Below are positions 42,163-50,715 of a DNA stretch of 64,000 nt, piece by piece. The DNA comes from Candidatus Woesearchaeota archaeon. GTDB lineage: Archaea > Nanobdellota > Nanobdellia > Woesearchaeales > ARS49. The number at the start of each line of letters is the position of its first letter. Positions within the stretch are counted from its first letter, which is position 1. The notes beneath the pieces are model-generated. The model worked only from the letters and a program-made list of their open reading frames with translations, made no database searches and was not told the origin of the DNA. The position numbers were made by a program, and so were the translations under genes. The stretch covers positions 124,001 through 188,000 of the forward strand of contig JAHWHZ010000001.1 in the NCBI GenBank assembly GCA_019322895.1, read 5' to 3'.

Positions 42163-42600
42163 ATGGGAAGCAAAAGCAATGGATTGAACACTGCAAAATC
42201 ACTTAAAAAGCGCAGATATAACTCTAAGATGCTTCAGAAATCTTATGTTACACGAATATTCAATCTAAGGGAAAAGGCAGATCCTCTTGAAGGCAGCAGC
42301 CAGGCAAGAGGCATTGTTCTTGAAAAAAGGCAGGTTGAGGCAAAGCAGCCTAATTCTGCAATGAGAAAATGCGCAAGGGTTCAGTTGATAAAGAATGGAA
42401 GGCAAGTAACTGCTTTCATGCCTGGAGATGGCGCTTTAAAGATGATTGACGAGCACGATGAAGTTATGATTGAAAGGATTGGCGGAACAAAAGGAAGAGC
42501 TAAAGGAGACCTGCCAGGAGTCAGGTGGAAGGTCATCAAGGTTAATGATCAAAGTCTTAAGGATTTACTTAGCGGCAAGCTGGAGAAGGCAAGAAAATGA
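42163..42600 (+). CDS. rps12: Ribosomal protein S12 (S23e)
   Basis: Protein of 145 residues with the conserved QPNSAMRKCARVQLIKNG and FMPGDGALKMIDEHDEV segments near the decoding centre. Starts one base after nusA and overlaps rps7 by 4 nt, so it is co-translated. Confidence 0.95.
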   Translation: MGSKSNGLNTAKSLKKRRYNSKMLQKSYVTRIFNLREKADPLEGSSQARGIVLEKRQVEAKQPNSAMRKCARVQLIKNGRQVTAFMPGDGALKMIDEHDEVMIERIGGTKGRAKGDLPGVRWKVIKVNDQSLKDLLSGKLEKARK

Positions 42601-43196
42601 CTGAAGTACTTGCTTTTAACAAGTGGAGCACAGCAGGCATCGGCGTGGCAGACGAAGGCTTAGTAAAATATATCTGCCTTGAGCCAAGGATTGTTCCGAA
42701 GACAGGAGCTAGATATGCTGGAAAAAGATTCCATAAGAGCAAGGTTTTCATTGTCGAAAGACTGATGAATAAGCTGTTTGTTCCAGGGCACAAGAGCAAG
42801 AAGCACTTGAGAAGCTCTGGCCACTGCACTGGAAAAACTTCTAATGCTTATTCTGTTGTTGAGGAAGCGCTAAAGATTCTTGAGCAGAAGACCAAAGAGA
42901 ATCCAATAAAAGTTTTTGTTCAGGCATTGGTCAATGCAGCTCCTCGTGAAGAGATTGTAACTATAGAATACGGCGGTGCGCGTTATCCAAAGGCAGTTGA
43001 GTGCGCTCCCCAAAGAAGGATTGACATTGCTTTGAGATTCTTCGTGCAGGGCTCTTATGACAAGTCCTTCAAGAACAAGAGATCAATTTCAGAAACGCTT
43101 GCTAATGAGATTCTCGCTGCTTATAAATTAGATCCAAAATCATTGGCTATTTCTAAGAAAAACGAGACAGAAAGGCAGGCAGACGCTGCTAGATAA
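42597..43196 (+). CDS. rps7: Ribosomal protein S7
   Basis: Protein of 199 residues, an S7 homologue with KHLRSSGHCTGKTSNAYS and the RYPKAVECAPQRRIDIALR loop. It is normally followed in archaea by EF-2, EF-1A and S10 genes, but here the next gene is on the opposite strand, so the operon ends at rps7. Its stop is adjacent to the convergent stop of the next gene. Confidence 0.95.
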   Translation: MTEVLAFNKWSTAGIGVADEGLVKYICLEPRIVPKTGARYAGKRFHKSKVFIVERLMNKLFVPGHKSKKHLRSSGHCTGKTSNAYSVVEEALKILEQKTKENPIKVFVQALVNAAPREEIVTIEYGGARYPKAVECAPQRRIDIALRFFVQGSYDKSFKNKRSISETLANEILAAYKLDPKSLAISKKNETERQADAAR

Positions 43197-43931
43197 TCAC
43201 GCAACCGTTTCTTCAGGAGAAATACTCTTCGGCAATACGTAAAAATCAGAATGTTTTTTTACCGTGATTTTTTGTTTATCAAAGAAAGTTAAGATATTTA
43301 AGTTACGAAGATTCCAGTTTGTATCCACGTCTCTATGTTCTGCTGAATAAAAGAAATCAGTCAATTTGAAAGCATCGCAATCATAGCTCTGCGCAAGCTC
43401 TTCTTGGGTCTCATAGATAGGATTCCTTGATGTCAATTCTTTATGTCTGGAAACACCTATCGCGCCGAACAATCCAGTTTCAGGATCTTGATAAGCGCAC
43501 ACCGCGTGGCCAATGCCGTTTTCTTTTTCTAAGTAAAGTATGCTGGAGTTATATTTTTCATCTAATAAGCTGTCTGCTGCTAAAGCAGCTTCAATACAGA
43601 TTGCTTTTTTGTCAGCCAACACTTCAAGGGCAGAACGAAGCGGCGCATTAAAATTCTGCTCAACTTTTGCTATTTGCTCGAAATCATAACTTACGCCGGC
43701 CATGAATTGCTTTATTCCATCAGGTGTTCTTCCAATACGCTCATAAAGAGTATTTTGCAAATTTTGAATCTGGGGCTCGTTTAAAGATATTACGCGCCTG
43801 CCAGACGCAGATTCGTCTAGTCCAAAGAAATACCTAATATTTGTTCTTAATAAGTCCCGCTCCCCCATTAAAAATCTTCCCAGGGTTGCTAATAGGACAT
43901 CATTTTGCGTGTCTCTGTTTGGAAGTCTCAT
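43197..43931 (-). CDS. Transglutaminase-like (papain-fold) protein
   Basis: About 244 residues from ATG 43931, which has GGGTG 5 nt before it (a TTG at 43958 is less likely). Central segments ALEVLADKKAICIEAALAAD and IGHAVCAYQDPETGLFGAIG supply a Cys, a His and an Asp in the order of transglutaminase-like cysteine enzymes. No signal peptide. Partner and substrate are unknown. Promoter probably GGTTTAAATAC at about 43979-43990. Confidence 0.55.
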   Translation of the reverse strand: MRLPNRDTQNDVLLATLGRFLMGERDLLRTNIRYFFGLDESASGRRVISLNEPQIQNLQNTLYERIGRTPDGIKQFMAGVSYDFEQIAKVEQNFNAPLRSALEVLADKKAICIEAALAADSLLDEKYNSSILYLEKENGIGHAVCAYQDPETGLFGAIGVSRHKELTSRNPIYETQEELAQSYDCDAFKLTDFFYSAEHRDVDTNWNLRNLNILTFFDKQKITVKKHSDFYVLPKSISPEETVA

Positions 43932-44004
43932 TTTCACCCTTTTTGGTCTAAAACCCAATATATCAAATTAAGCAGTTCTAGTATTTAAACCTTTCTATTT
44001 TAAC

Positions 44005-44016
44005 CACTTTTAAGTG
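44005..44016. promoter_or_regulatory. Palindrome CACTTTTAAGTG (first of two related dyads)
   Basis: Arms CACTT/AAGTG. It lies about 130 bp before the TFB TATA box, close to the promoter of the divergent transglutaminase-like gene. The flanks (TAACCACT, AGTGATTA) resemble those of the dyad at 44123. Confidence 0.4.
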
Positions 44017-44122
44017 ATTAACTAAACAAAATTCTGCTACCGAGGCCCCGCCGAAGGACTTCTAAAACCCTTGAATTCGCCCATTTCAGCCTTTCTAGCC
44101 ATTATTTTCAATATACCAAATA

Positions 44123-44138
44123 ATCACTCAAGAGTGAT
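44123..44138. promoter_or_regulatory. Palindrome ATCACTCAAGAGTGAT upstream of TFB promoter
   Basis: A perfect 7-bp-arm dyad (ATCACTC-AA-GAGTGAT) ending 6 bp before the BRE of the TFB promoter. This is where an activator or repressor would contact TFB/TBP. It is related to the dyad at 44005 (both give CACT...AGTGAT). Confidence 0.5.
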
Positions 44139-44144
44139 AACAAA

Positions 44145-44160
44145 CCGAAAGCTTTAAATA
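44145..44160 (+). promoter_or_regulatory. BRE/TATA promoter of tfb: CCGAAAGCTTTAAATA
   Basis: Strong BRE (CGAAAG) plus TATA (CTTTAAATA) about 67 bp before the TFB ATG. The same BRE/TATA core precedes the RNA polymerase region. Confidence 0.65.
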
Positions 44161-44226
44161 TAAGTTAGCCTTTTAAAGCTGTTGGGTGGTAGAAAAAGAG
44201 GTTTGTGCTAGGGAGTGGAGGCAAAA

Positions 44227-45123
44227 ATGATAATGACTGAAAGTTGTCCAGATTGTGGGTGTAAGAAATTTCTCACAAACAAGAGAAGCGGAGAAGTTAT
44301 TTGCAGACAGTGTAACTTCGTTATAGAGGATGGTCTAGTCGATCATGGTGCTGAGACAAGGTCTTTTGACATGGAAGGTGTTGAAAAGAACAGCAGGTCT
44401 GGCGCGCCGTTTGACCCAAGGGTTGCAGACAACCTGGCAACAAGCATTGGTAATCGTTCTGATCTTGCAAAACTGAATACTAAAACAAAAGCAATGATTC
44501 ATAGGATCAAGAAAAAGAACGCATGGACAAGTTCTAGCTTTGAGCAGAATCTTAAGCATGCTTTGACTAATCTTAAGCTTATTGCAGGCCAGCTGAACAT
44601 CCCTAACAGGGTTGAGAAAGAAGCAGCTGAAATCTACAGGAAAGCAGCTGAAAAGAACCTTACTCTGAAAAGAAGCATTGAGAATATCGTTATCGGCGCT
44701 CTTTACATCGCTTGCAGGGTAAATGACATTGCAAGGTCTTTGAAAGAGTTCTCTGAATTGACAGGAACAGACGTCAAGATCATAGCAAAGACATACAAGA
44801 TGATACTGAGAGAGCTTAACATAAAGATTACTCCAATAAATCCTGTTGACTACACTGCAAGGTTTGCAAGCGCTTTAAAATTGACTCCAAAGGTCCAGAC
44901 AAAGTCTGTCAAGCTTGCAGAGCAGTTAAAAAGGAAAGGAATGACATCTGGATTGAGCCCAGTCAGTGTCGCTGCATCTACTCTTTACATCGCAGGACTG
45001 ATGCTTAAAGAGAAAAGGACTCAGAGAGAAGTTGCAGAAGTTTCTGGAATCACAGAGACAACTTTGAGAAACAGGTGCAAGGACATAATCAAGGCACTTA
45101 AGCTTAAAGCAAAGGTAAGGTAA
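44227..45123 (+). CDS. tfb: Transcription initiation factor TFB (TFIIB)
   Basis: About 298 residues from ATG 44227, preceded by GGAGG. Zinc ribbon Cys7/Cys10 and Cys26/Cys29 (ESCPDCG; VICRQCN), a B-reader/linker (about 40-90) and two cyclin-like repeats. KAAEKNLTLKRSIENIVIGA and LSPVSVAASTLYIAGLM with a helix-turn-helix at the end (TQREVAEVSGITETTLRNR) recognise the BRE. It recruits RNA polymerase to TBP-bound promoters. Confidence 0.96.
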   Translation: MIMTESCPDCGCKKFLTNKRSGEVICRQCNFVIEDGLVDHGAETRSFDMEGVEKNSRSGAPFDPRVADNLATSIGNRSDLAKLNTKTKAMIHRIKKKNAWTSSSFEQNLKHALTNLKLIAGQLNIPNRVEKEAAEIYRKAAEKNLTLKRSIENIVIGALYIACRVNDIARSLKEFSELTGTDVKIIAKTYKMILRELNIKITPINPVDYTARFASALKLTPKVQTKSVKLAEQLKRKGMTSGLSPVSVAASTLYIAGLMLKEKRTQREVAEVSGITETTLRNRCKDIIKALKLKAKVR

Positions 45124-45174
45124 TAAAAACCTTTTTATATTTCCTTCTTTTTCTTGTTTTTCTGGTGGTTTTAA

Positions 45175-46704
45175 TTGAGCAATAAACCTATTCAATATCC
45201 TGAATTCAAGGCCGCAAGATACGGCCCGCTTGTTACTTCTAATCCTAGAAATGTTCCTATGGTAACACCAGAGGTTTTCTTTTTAGGCAATGCATTATCA
45301 ACGCACCCTAAAAGATTATACCAGGAGATTGCTGCCTGGCAGCGCTTTAAAAAAAGCCCTAAAGAATTTAAAGTAGAACTATTTCCGCTTGACAGGAAAT
45401 TTGTTGTGTGGCTTGGTGAACGAAAGCCAAATGAGCAGAAGCAAAGAAGAAAAAGAAAACTGCTTGACTTAAGCCTTGAAGAGCTGGCAAGGGCTCTTTC
45501 AGACAGGGTTGAGATAAACGACCGTAACAAAAATATCTTGATGTATCACGGCCATCAGGACCCTAACAGAAGAGCTATTTCAAGGATTCATGGAGGCCCT
45601 AAGGTTATTACTGCCAAAGTCAAGCATTGCGGTGATAAAAGAGACCAGGATACGGCGCAGTATCATTCTGTGCAGATTGACGGGCCGTATATTGACAGCA
45701 ATCCGCTGCTTAATGATTTTAGATGCACCTGCCAGGATGCTTTTTGGAGCGACACCAAGCGCGGAGATGCTAATTTTCATGCTATCTGCAAGCACGTGGC
45801 TGCTTTGATGGAATATGTAAGTAGAAACACGCAAGCTTTTGAGAATTATATCAGACTTAGACAGAGATTCCAAAAAAACAGAAGACCGTTAAATATTTTT
45901 ACGCCGTTTCACACAGATTATGTGCGGCCGGATGTCATGGAATTTTTTGACATGGAAAAACTGCCGCATGTTGCCCGCGGAAAAAAACAGCCAAGACTGG
46001 ATCATTTGAAGATAGATGTTCTTTTAGCGCATTATTTTGAAAAGCAAACCTATGCTGATTTGAGCAAAAAACTCCTAAGACTGCCGATTTATGACATTAG
46101 ATTAGTTAATATGATTCTAAACGGCGATGTTGTATTTGAAGTCATGCCTCAAAGCCAGTTATTTGGAGTAGACAGCACTGTTGACAAGCGTGTCCGCGAA
46201 CTTTACCGTAATATCAACAAGTCATTGAATAAAGAAGGATTCAAGATCCAGGGTTATTGCTATGAAAAAAGGAATTCAAAAGAAGAAGTGATTGCAATCA
46301 ATTATCTTCCTGATCCTAAAAAACCCAAAGCAGTCGGCGAAGTGAGGGTTTTGTTCAGCGAAAGATATCCGCCGATAATATTGAGAAGAACGCCTCTAAA
46401 AGGCGCGCGAATCTATCCTTTCAGAGAACACAAGACCCACTCAAATCCATTTTCAGAATTATTTTCAGATCCTGAAAAAACAAGAAGGTTTGATGACAGG
46501 ATTAGAAAATACACAAAATACACTGCTGAACTGCCTACTTGTTATATTCCAGAGGAAGTTCTGCCAGGTTTTGCAAATGCAATAAGGCAAAACTTCAAGG
46601 GCGGTTTCAGGAGACTCATTAGAATGGTTGAAAATCCTGCAGAAAATCCTAATGTAAATCTTCCTTCCAAATCATTGGTTTACCGCATGGCTAAACTTAA
46701 GTAA
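45175..46704 (+). CDS. SWIM zinc-finger protein
   Basis: Protein of 509 residues from a TTG at 45175; TATA CTTTTTATATTT and GGTGG lie just upstream, and the first ATG is 28 codons later. A SWIM zinc finger CxCx(n)CxH is at Cys184/Cys186...Cys205/His207 (FRCTCQDAF, then AICKHVAAL). The basic N-terminus (QKQRRKRKLLDLSLEELARAL) and long C-terminal alpha/beta domain are unrecognised. SWIM domains bind DNA or protein. A second SWIM protein lies at the right window edge. Confidence 0.7.
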   Translation: MSNKPIQYPEFKAARYGPLVTSNPRNVPMVTPEVFFLGNALSTHPKRLYQEIAAWQRFKKSPKEFKVELFPLDRKFVVWLGERKPNEQKQRRKRKLLDLSLEELARALSDRVEINDRNKNILMYHGHQDPNRRAISRIHGGPKVITAKVKHCGDKRDQDTAQYHSVQIDGPYIDSNPLLNDFRCTCQDAFWSDTKRGDANFHAICKHVAALMEYVSRNTQAFENYIRLRQRFQKNRRPLNIFTPFHTDYVRPDVMEFFDMEKLPHVARGKKQPRLDHLKIDVLLAHYFEKQTYADLSKKLLRLPIYDIRLVNMILNGDVVFEVMPQSQLFGVDSTVDKRVRELYRNINKSLNKEGFKIQGYCYEKRNSKEEVIAINYLPDPKKPKAVGEVRVLFSERYPPIILRRTPLKGARIYPFREHKTHSNPFSELFSDPEKTRRFDDRIRKYTKYTAELPTCYIPEEVLPGFANAIRQNFKGGFRRLIRMVENPAENPNVNLPSKSLVYRMAKLK

Positions 46705-46736
46705 GATTTAAATACTTCCAGAGTAATTCTTAACAT

Positions 46737-46877
46737 ATGGAAAAAGAAGAATTTGATTTTCCAGAAGAAGAGCCTGAGCTTCAGAAAGATTTTGAAGATA
46801 TTGAGTCAGCTCCTGAAAAAGAAGATACTGAAGAATTAGAGCATGCATTAAAAGAAGCAAAAAAGAAGGTTCAATAA
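46737..46877 (+). CDS. Small acidic protein (46 residues)
   Basis: Short frame with TATA GATTTAAATAC (about 46706-46716) 20-30 nt upstream. The product is almost wholly Glu/Asp/Lys (MEKEEFDFPEEEPELQKDFE) and should be disordered or helical. Its stop overlaps the convergent stop of the corrinoid adenosyltransferase by 7 nt. Promoter position supports a real gene. Function unknown. Confidence 0.55.
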   Translation: MEKEEFDFPEEEPELQKDFEDIESAPEKEDTEELEHALKEAKKKVQ

Positions 46878-47380
46878 TCAATACCTTTTTCTCCTGTCAG
46901 TTTCTTGGGTCCTTTCAGCATTCTTATCTCATTCACAAAGTCTGCTCTTTTCCGCAATCCAGGTGTTGCAGACCTGCCTGTCAGGTAAACTGTTGTTTTC
47001 TTTGGAACAGAATTCAAGAATTTCACAACATCTTTTTCGTCAAGCAGCCCTATCCTAACTGCCAGATTAATCTCATCTAAGACCAGCATAAATGGTTTCT
47101 TCTTAAGAACTTCATAAGCAAAATCCAGCCCCTTCTGCGCAAGCTCCTTATCTTTTTGTGTGGGCTTCTTCAAATCTACCCATCCCTTGCGCCCAAACTG
47201 ATAAATTTCATAATCTTTTATCCTTCGCCGAATCTTATACTCCCCAATCTTGTCTCCCCAGCCCTTCATGAATTGTATAATCACAACTTTATAGCCATGG
47301 CCGACTGCTCTAATACTTGCTCCAATAGCAGAAGTTGTCTTTCCCCATCCATTGCCAGTCCAAAGATATACTTTTCCCAT
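46871..47380 (-). CDS. cobO: Cob(I)alamin adenosyltransferase (CobO/BtuR family)
   Basis: About 169 residues from ATG 47380 (MGKVYLWTG), although an ATG at 47395 overlapping the reductase gene is possible. P-loop TGNGWGKTTSA, then VVIIQFMKGW, LDEINLAVRIGLL and LTGRSATPGLRKRAD are typical of CobO/BtuR. It transfers the adenosyl group of ATP to cob(I)alamin, making adenosylcobalamin, the cofactor needed by the reductase encoded just upstream on the same strand. Confidence 0.9.
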   Translation of the reverse strand: MGKVYLWTGNGWGKTTSAIGASIRAVGHGYKVVIIQFMKGWGDKIGEYKIRRRIKDYEIYQFGRKGWVDLKKPTQKDKELAQKGLDFAYEVLKKKPFMLVLDEINLAVRIGLLDEKDVVKFLNSVPKKTTVYLTGRSATPGLRKRADFVNEIRMLKGPKKLTGEKGIDY

Positions 47381-47382
47381 TT

Positions 47383-49470
47383 TCAATAAGGGCATACTGT
47401 TCCAGGAGGGCATCCTGTGAACTCTTCCCCGATTTTAAGATATCCTTTAGGAGCCTTTCCTATATACAAGACCTGCTCTTTTTTTGAGCCGTATCTGTAA
47501 ACAGTCACTCCTTTGCATTTTAATTTGTGAGCCAATAAATATACTTTCTCAACATCATCAAGTTTAGCATCTTCAGCCAGATTGACAGTCTTGCTGACAG
47601 CATTGTCAGTATGTTTCTGGAATGCTGCCTGCATTTTCACGTGCCATTCTGGCTTTATCTCAAGTGCTGTCTTGAATAATTTCTTGACATCAGCAGGAAT
47701 TCCTTTTATTTTCTGGACACTTCCTTCTTTTGCAATTTTCGCAAATATTTCTTTTGTGTAAAATCCTCTTTGCTTTGCCATTTCCTCAAAGGTCTTATTC
47801 ACTTCAAGCATCTGCGTCTTATCCAAAATTTCGCGAGTGTAAGTTATTGCAAAGAAAGGCTCTATGCCTGACGTGACGTCTGCAAATATGCTTATTGTTC
47901 CAGTCGGCGCGATTGTGGTTGTTGTTGCATTGCGCATGTGCTTGTGCTTCTTTGCGTACACGCTTTTATCAAAATTTGGAAAACTCCCTCTTTCCTTGCC
48001 AAGCTCCTCAGATTTCTTGCGAGCTTCGGTTGTAATGAACTTCATCAGTTTCTCAGCAAACACTGTTGCTTTCTCAGAATCGTAAGGTATTTTCAGCTTG
48101 ACAAGCATCTCTGAAAATCCCATCACCCCTAATCCAATTTTTCGATTTGCTTTGGTCATTTCTTCAATCTCTTCAAGCGGAAATTTGTTGGTATCAATCA
48201 CGTTGTCAAGGAAATGCACTGCAGTGCGCACAGTCTTTTTCAGCTTTGTCCAGTCTGTCTTGCTGTTGCGAACCATCTTGGAAAGGTTTATTGAGCCGAG
48301 GTTGCAACTTTCATACGGCAATAAAGGCTGTTCTCCGCAGGGGTTTGTGCTTTCAATCTCTCCTGCAGAAGGCGTCGGGTTTTTGTCATTTATCTCGTCG
48401 ATAAAAACAATTCCCGGATCCCCCTGGCCCCATGCTGATTTTATCATGAGTTCAAATATAATCTTTGCACTGACCATCTTGACTTGTTTTTTTGTTCTTG
48501 GGTTCACAAGCCAGAATTCTTTGTTCTTTGCGACTGCATTCATAAACTCTTCAGTCACTGCGACTGAAATATTGAAATTCTTGAGCATGTTTTCTTTTGT
48601 TTTTGAATTAATGAATTCAACAATGTCTAGGTGGCTGACATGAAGTATTCCCATGTTTGCTCCCCTTCTTCTGCCCCCTTGTTTTATTACTTCTGTTGTC
48701 TGGTCAAAGACTGTCATGAAACTTACCGGACCTGATGCGATTCCACGCGTCTTTCGCACAATGTCTCCTTTTGGCCGTATCTTGGAAAAGCTGAAGCCTG
48801 TCCCTCCGCCGCTTTGGTGTATGATTGCCATGTTCTCAACTGCTCTGAATATGCTTTTGATGGAATCTTCAACAGGCAGTACAAAGCACGCAGATAACTG
48901 GCCTATTTCAGTGCCGGCATTCATCAAGGTTGGAGAATTTGGCAAAAATTCCAGGTTTGTAAGCATCTCATAGAATTCTTTTTCTGCTTTTGATGTGCTT
49001 CTTCTATAAAGTGCCTCTGCCTGGGCAACTGCTTTTGCGACTCTTCGAAACATTCTTGCAGGCGTCTCTATTATCCTGCCTTGTTCGTTCTTCAGCAGGT
49101 ATCTTTTTGCAAGGACTTTGACAGCGTTCTGGCTCAAGCCTATGTCATCCCTCACACCAAGCACTGTCCTGAATCCTATGCTTTCTTTGTGTTTTTTCTT
49201 GTAAGAAAGGTATGCATTTGCTATTGGCTTGTATTTTTTGCTTGCAAGAGTTTTCAATAGAATGTCTTCAACATCTTGTGTTGTAGGTATGAGCTTGTCC
49301 CCAAATGCAGTCTCTAGTTCCTTGATTATCTGTGTAGCAAGCTTTTTTGCAAGCCTGCCGTCCTTGATTTTAGCATCAATTATCGCCTTGCTGAGAACTT
49401 CAGTTATTTTTTCCGGATTAAATTCAGCTAAAGAACCGTCTCTTTTTTTGATTTGGGTTATTTTGAGCAT
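47383..49470 (-). CDS. nrdJ: Adenosylcobalamin-dependent (class II) ribonucleotide reductase
   Basis: About 695 residues from ATG 49470; a TTG three codons upstream is less likely. An N-terminal ATP-cone (KKRDGSLAEFNPEKITEVL) precedes the glycyl/thiyl barrel: SGGGTGFSFSKIRP, NPCGEQPLLPYESCNLGS at about 377-394, and a C-terminal redox Cys pair (GCPPGTVCPY). No NrdB partner is present, as expected for class II. It makes deoxynucleotides from ribonucleotides, and its cofactor would be supplied by the adjacent adenosyltransferase. Confidence 0.93.
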   Translation of the reverse strand: MLKITQIKKRDGSLAEFNPEKITEVLSKAIIDAKIKDGRLAKKLATQIIKELETAFGDKLIPTTQDVEDILLKTLASKKYKPIANAYLSYKKKHKESIGFRTVLGVRDDIGLSQNAVKVLAKRYLLKNEQGRIIETPARMFRRVAKAVAQAEALYRRSTSKAEKEFYEMLTNLEFLPNSPTLMNAGTEIGQLSACFVLPVEDSIKSIFRAVENMAIIHQSGGGTGFSFSKIRPKGDIVRKTRGIASGPVSFMTVFDQTTEVIKQGGRRRGANMGILHVSHLDIVEFINSKTKENMLKNFNISVAVTEEFMNAVAKNKEFWLVNPRTKKQVKMVSAKIIFELMIKSAWGQGDPGIVFIDEINDKNPTPSAGEIESTNPCGEQPLLPYESCNLGSINLSKMVRNSKTDWTKLKKTVRTAVHFLDNVIDTNKFPLEEIEEMTKANRKIGLGVMGFSEMLVKLKIPYDSEKATVFAEKLMKFITTEARKKSEELGKERGSFPNFDKSVYAKKHKHMRNATTTTIAPTGTISIFADVTSGIEPFFAITYTREILDKTQMLEVNKTFEEMAKQRGFYTKEIFAKIAKEGSVQKIKGIPADVKKLFKTALEIKPEWHVKMQAAFQKHTDNAVSKTVNLAEDAKLDDVEKVYLLAHKLKCKGVTVYRYGSKKEQVLYIGKAPKGYLKIGEEFTGCPPGTVCPY

Positions 49471-49576
49471 TGGAGTCAAAATGCCTCTTTTTTAGAATGA
49501 AGCAGGGCTGTTTATATAAATTTTTCTTCAAAAATATTATTTTCAATATAAAAAATAATATAACAAGAGAAAAAGT

Positions 49577-49846
49577 TTACTCGCTTGCAGGCGCTTCTGC
49601 TGGCTTTTCCTCAGCAGCTTCTTCTTTTACATGTATGCATTGAACAGGACACCCTGCTGCAGCGTCTTTATTGCATTTTACGTCTTCTACCTCAAGCTCG
49701 CCAAGCTCTCCTTCATCTTTTTTTTTGTACTCAGCATTTTTCAGGTGAGCCTTGCCATCAGAACCCATTTCCCAAAATTCAGGGCAGGCTGCTGCGCATG
49801 CTCCGCAACTGATGCATTTCCATTTCTCATGTGTTACTTTTGCCAT
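49577..49846 (-). CDS. Ferredoxin, single 4Fe-4S, with acidic tail
   Basis: About 89 residues from ATG 49846, with GAGGTG upstream. KCISCGACAAACPEFW supplies three cysteines plus the CP motif, and GCPVQCIHV the remaining ligands, as in monocluster ferredoxins. The last ~15 residues are Ala/Glu rich (EEAAEEKPAEAPASE). A soluble electron carrier for an unidentified partner. Confidence 0.88.
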   Translation of the reverse strand: MAKVTHEKWKCISCGACAAACPEFWEMGSDGKAHLKNAEYKKKDEGELGELEVEDVKCNKDAAAGCPVQCIHVKEEAAEEKPAEAPASE

Positions 49847-49926
49847 AAATCTACACCTCACTAGCTTGAGAAAATAACTGATTTTTAAATCTTTCTATAA
49901 AAGAATAAGAAAAGAAAAAAAGAAGT

Positions 49927-50595
49927 TTATAACTTCTTCTTTACATCCTTAATTATGGTTTTTGCTTCGTCTTTGAATGCCAATCCAAATCCGATTCCTA
50001 ATACCATTGCAATTGCCAGCATCACTCCTCCCAATATTATTAGGAAGCTTGTTTGAGCAACTGCTACCTGTATTCCAATCTGGTCAAGCACAATCAGCAC
50101 AGTGAATACATATATTATCACTTTTGCAATCAGTGCTAGTATGCTTGCAGCTTTTGCTTTTGTCTCTATGATTTTCTTCTCTACATAGTACGCAAAGCCC
50201 ACACCAACCATTGCAACAATTACTGCAACAATTATGTTTGGTATCCACATCGCTACTGCGAGCAAGAAGCCAGATAGTGTTCCTAGTTTCACCAAGCCTG
50301 CAGCAGGTGGCAAGAACAGTATGAACACATACCATTTGGTTATCAAAGCCAAGAATTTGCTCAGCTTGAATTTGCCAAATACTTTTGTGGCATGCGTCTT
50401 GTCAAGCACCCATTTGTCAAACTTTATTTTCTCCAGCACTTTATCAACTATGTATGCAATAACTAATGCAACAATATAGCCGACAATCAATAGAATTATT
50501 GCAGCCACTATTCCAGGAACAGTCTGCAGCAGCCCGTACCAGATACTTCTTAGCGGCCCCATTATTGAGACGCCTAATTCCGTCAGTACAGCCAT
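49927..50595 (-). CDS. Multi-pass membrane protein with conserved TM-helix repeats
   Basis: Protein of 222 residues with about five transmembrane segments. VPGIVAAIILLIVGYIVALV and a second, glycine-rich LSGFLLAVAMWIPNIIVAVI show the conserved TM-helix pattern seen in some mechanosensitive-channel-like proteins, and the end (LGGVMLAIAMVLGIGFGLAF) resembles the MscS pore region. A channel role is plausible but unproved. A GAGGTG ribosome site precedes the ATG. Confidence 0.65.
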   Translation of the reverse strand: MAVLTELGVSIMGPLRSIWYGLLQTVPGIVAAIILLIVGYIVALVIAYIVDKVLEKIKFDKWVLDKTHATKVFGKFKLSKFLALITKWYVFILFLPPAAGLVKLGTLSGFLLAVAMWIPNIIVAVIVAMVGVGFAYYVEKKIIETKAKAASILALIAKVIIYVFTVLIVLDQIGIQVAVAQTSFLIILGGVMLAIAMVLGIGFGLAFKDEAKTIIKDVKKKL

Positions 50596-50680
50596 TTATA
50601 TTCACCTCTTTATTTTTTTGTGGAACTTACAAATGCCAAGGTTTGCACTTGCGAAAGATGCCATTGTAATAATTTAAGAA

Positions 50681-50703
50681 TTCAAAAAGAAAAGAAAAAA
50701 AAT
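50681..50703 (-). terminator. Oligo-T terminator after the S-layer gene
   Basis: On the minus strand the S-layer stop is followed by TTTTTTTTCTTTTCTTTTTG, a run of the kind that ends archaeal transcripts. It separates the S-layer message from the membrane-protein gene. Confidence 0.5.
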
Positions 50704-50715
50704 TTGTTACAGAGT

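Noticed and set aside
43960..44120. GC-richer patch (CCGAGGCCCCGCCGAAGG) considered as an RNA gene
   Set aside because: No tRNA-like or extended pairing was found and no promoter points into it.
49471..49576. Looked for a cobalamin riboswitch upstream of nrdJ
   Set aside because: The gap is only about 100 nt, is AT rich and lacks any recognisable B12-box-like sequence.
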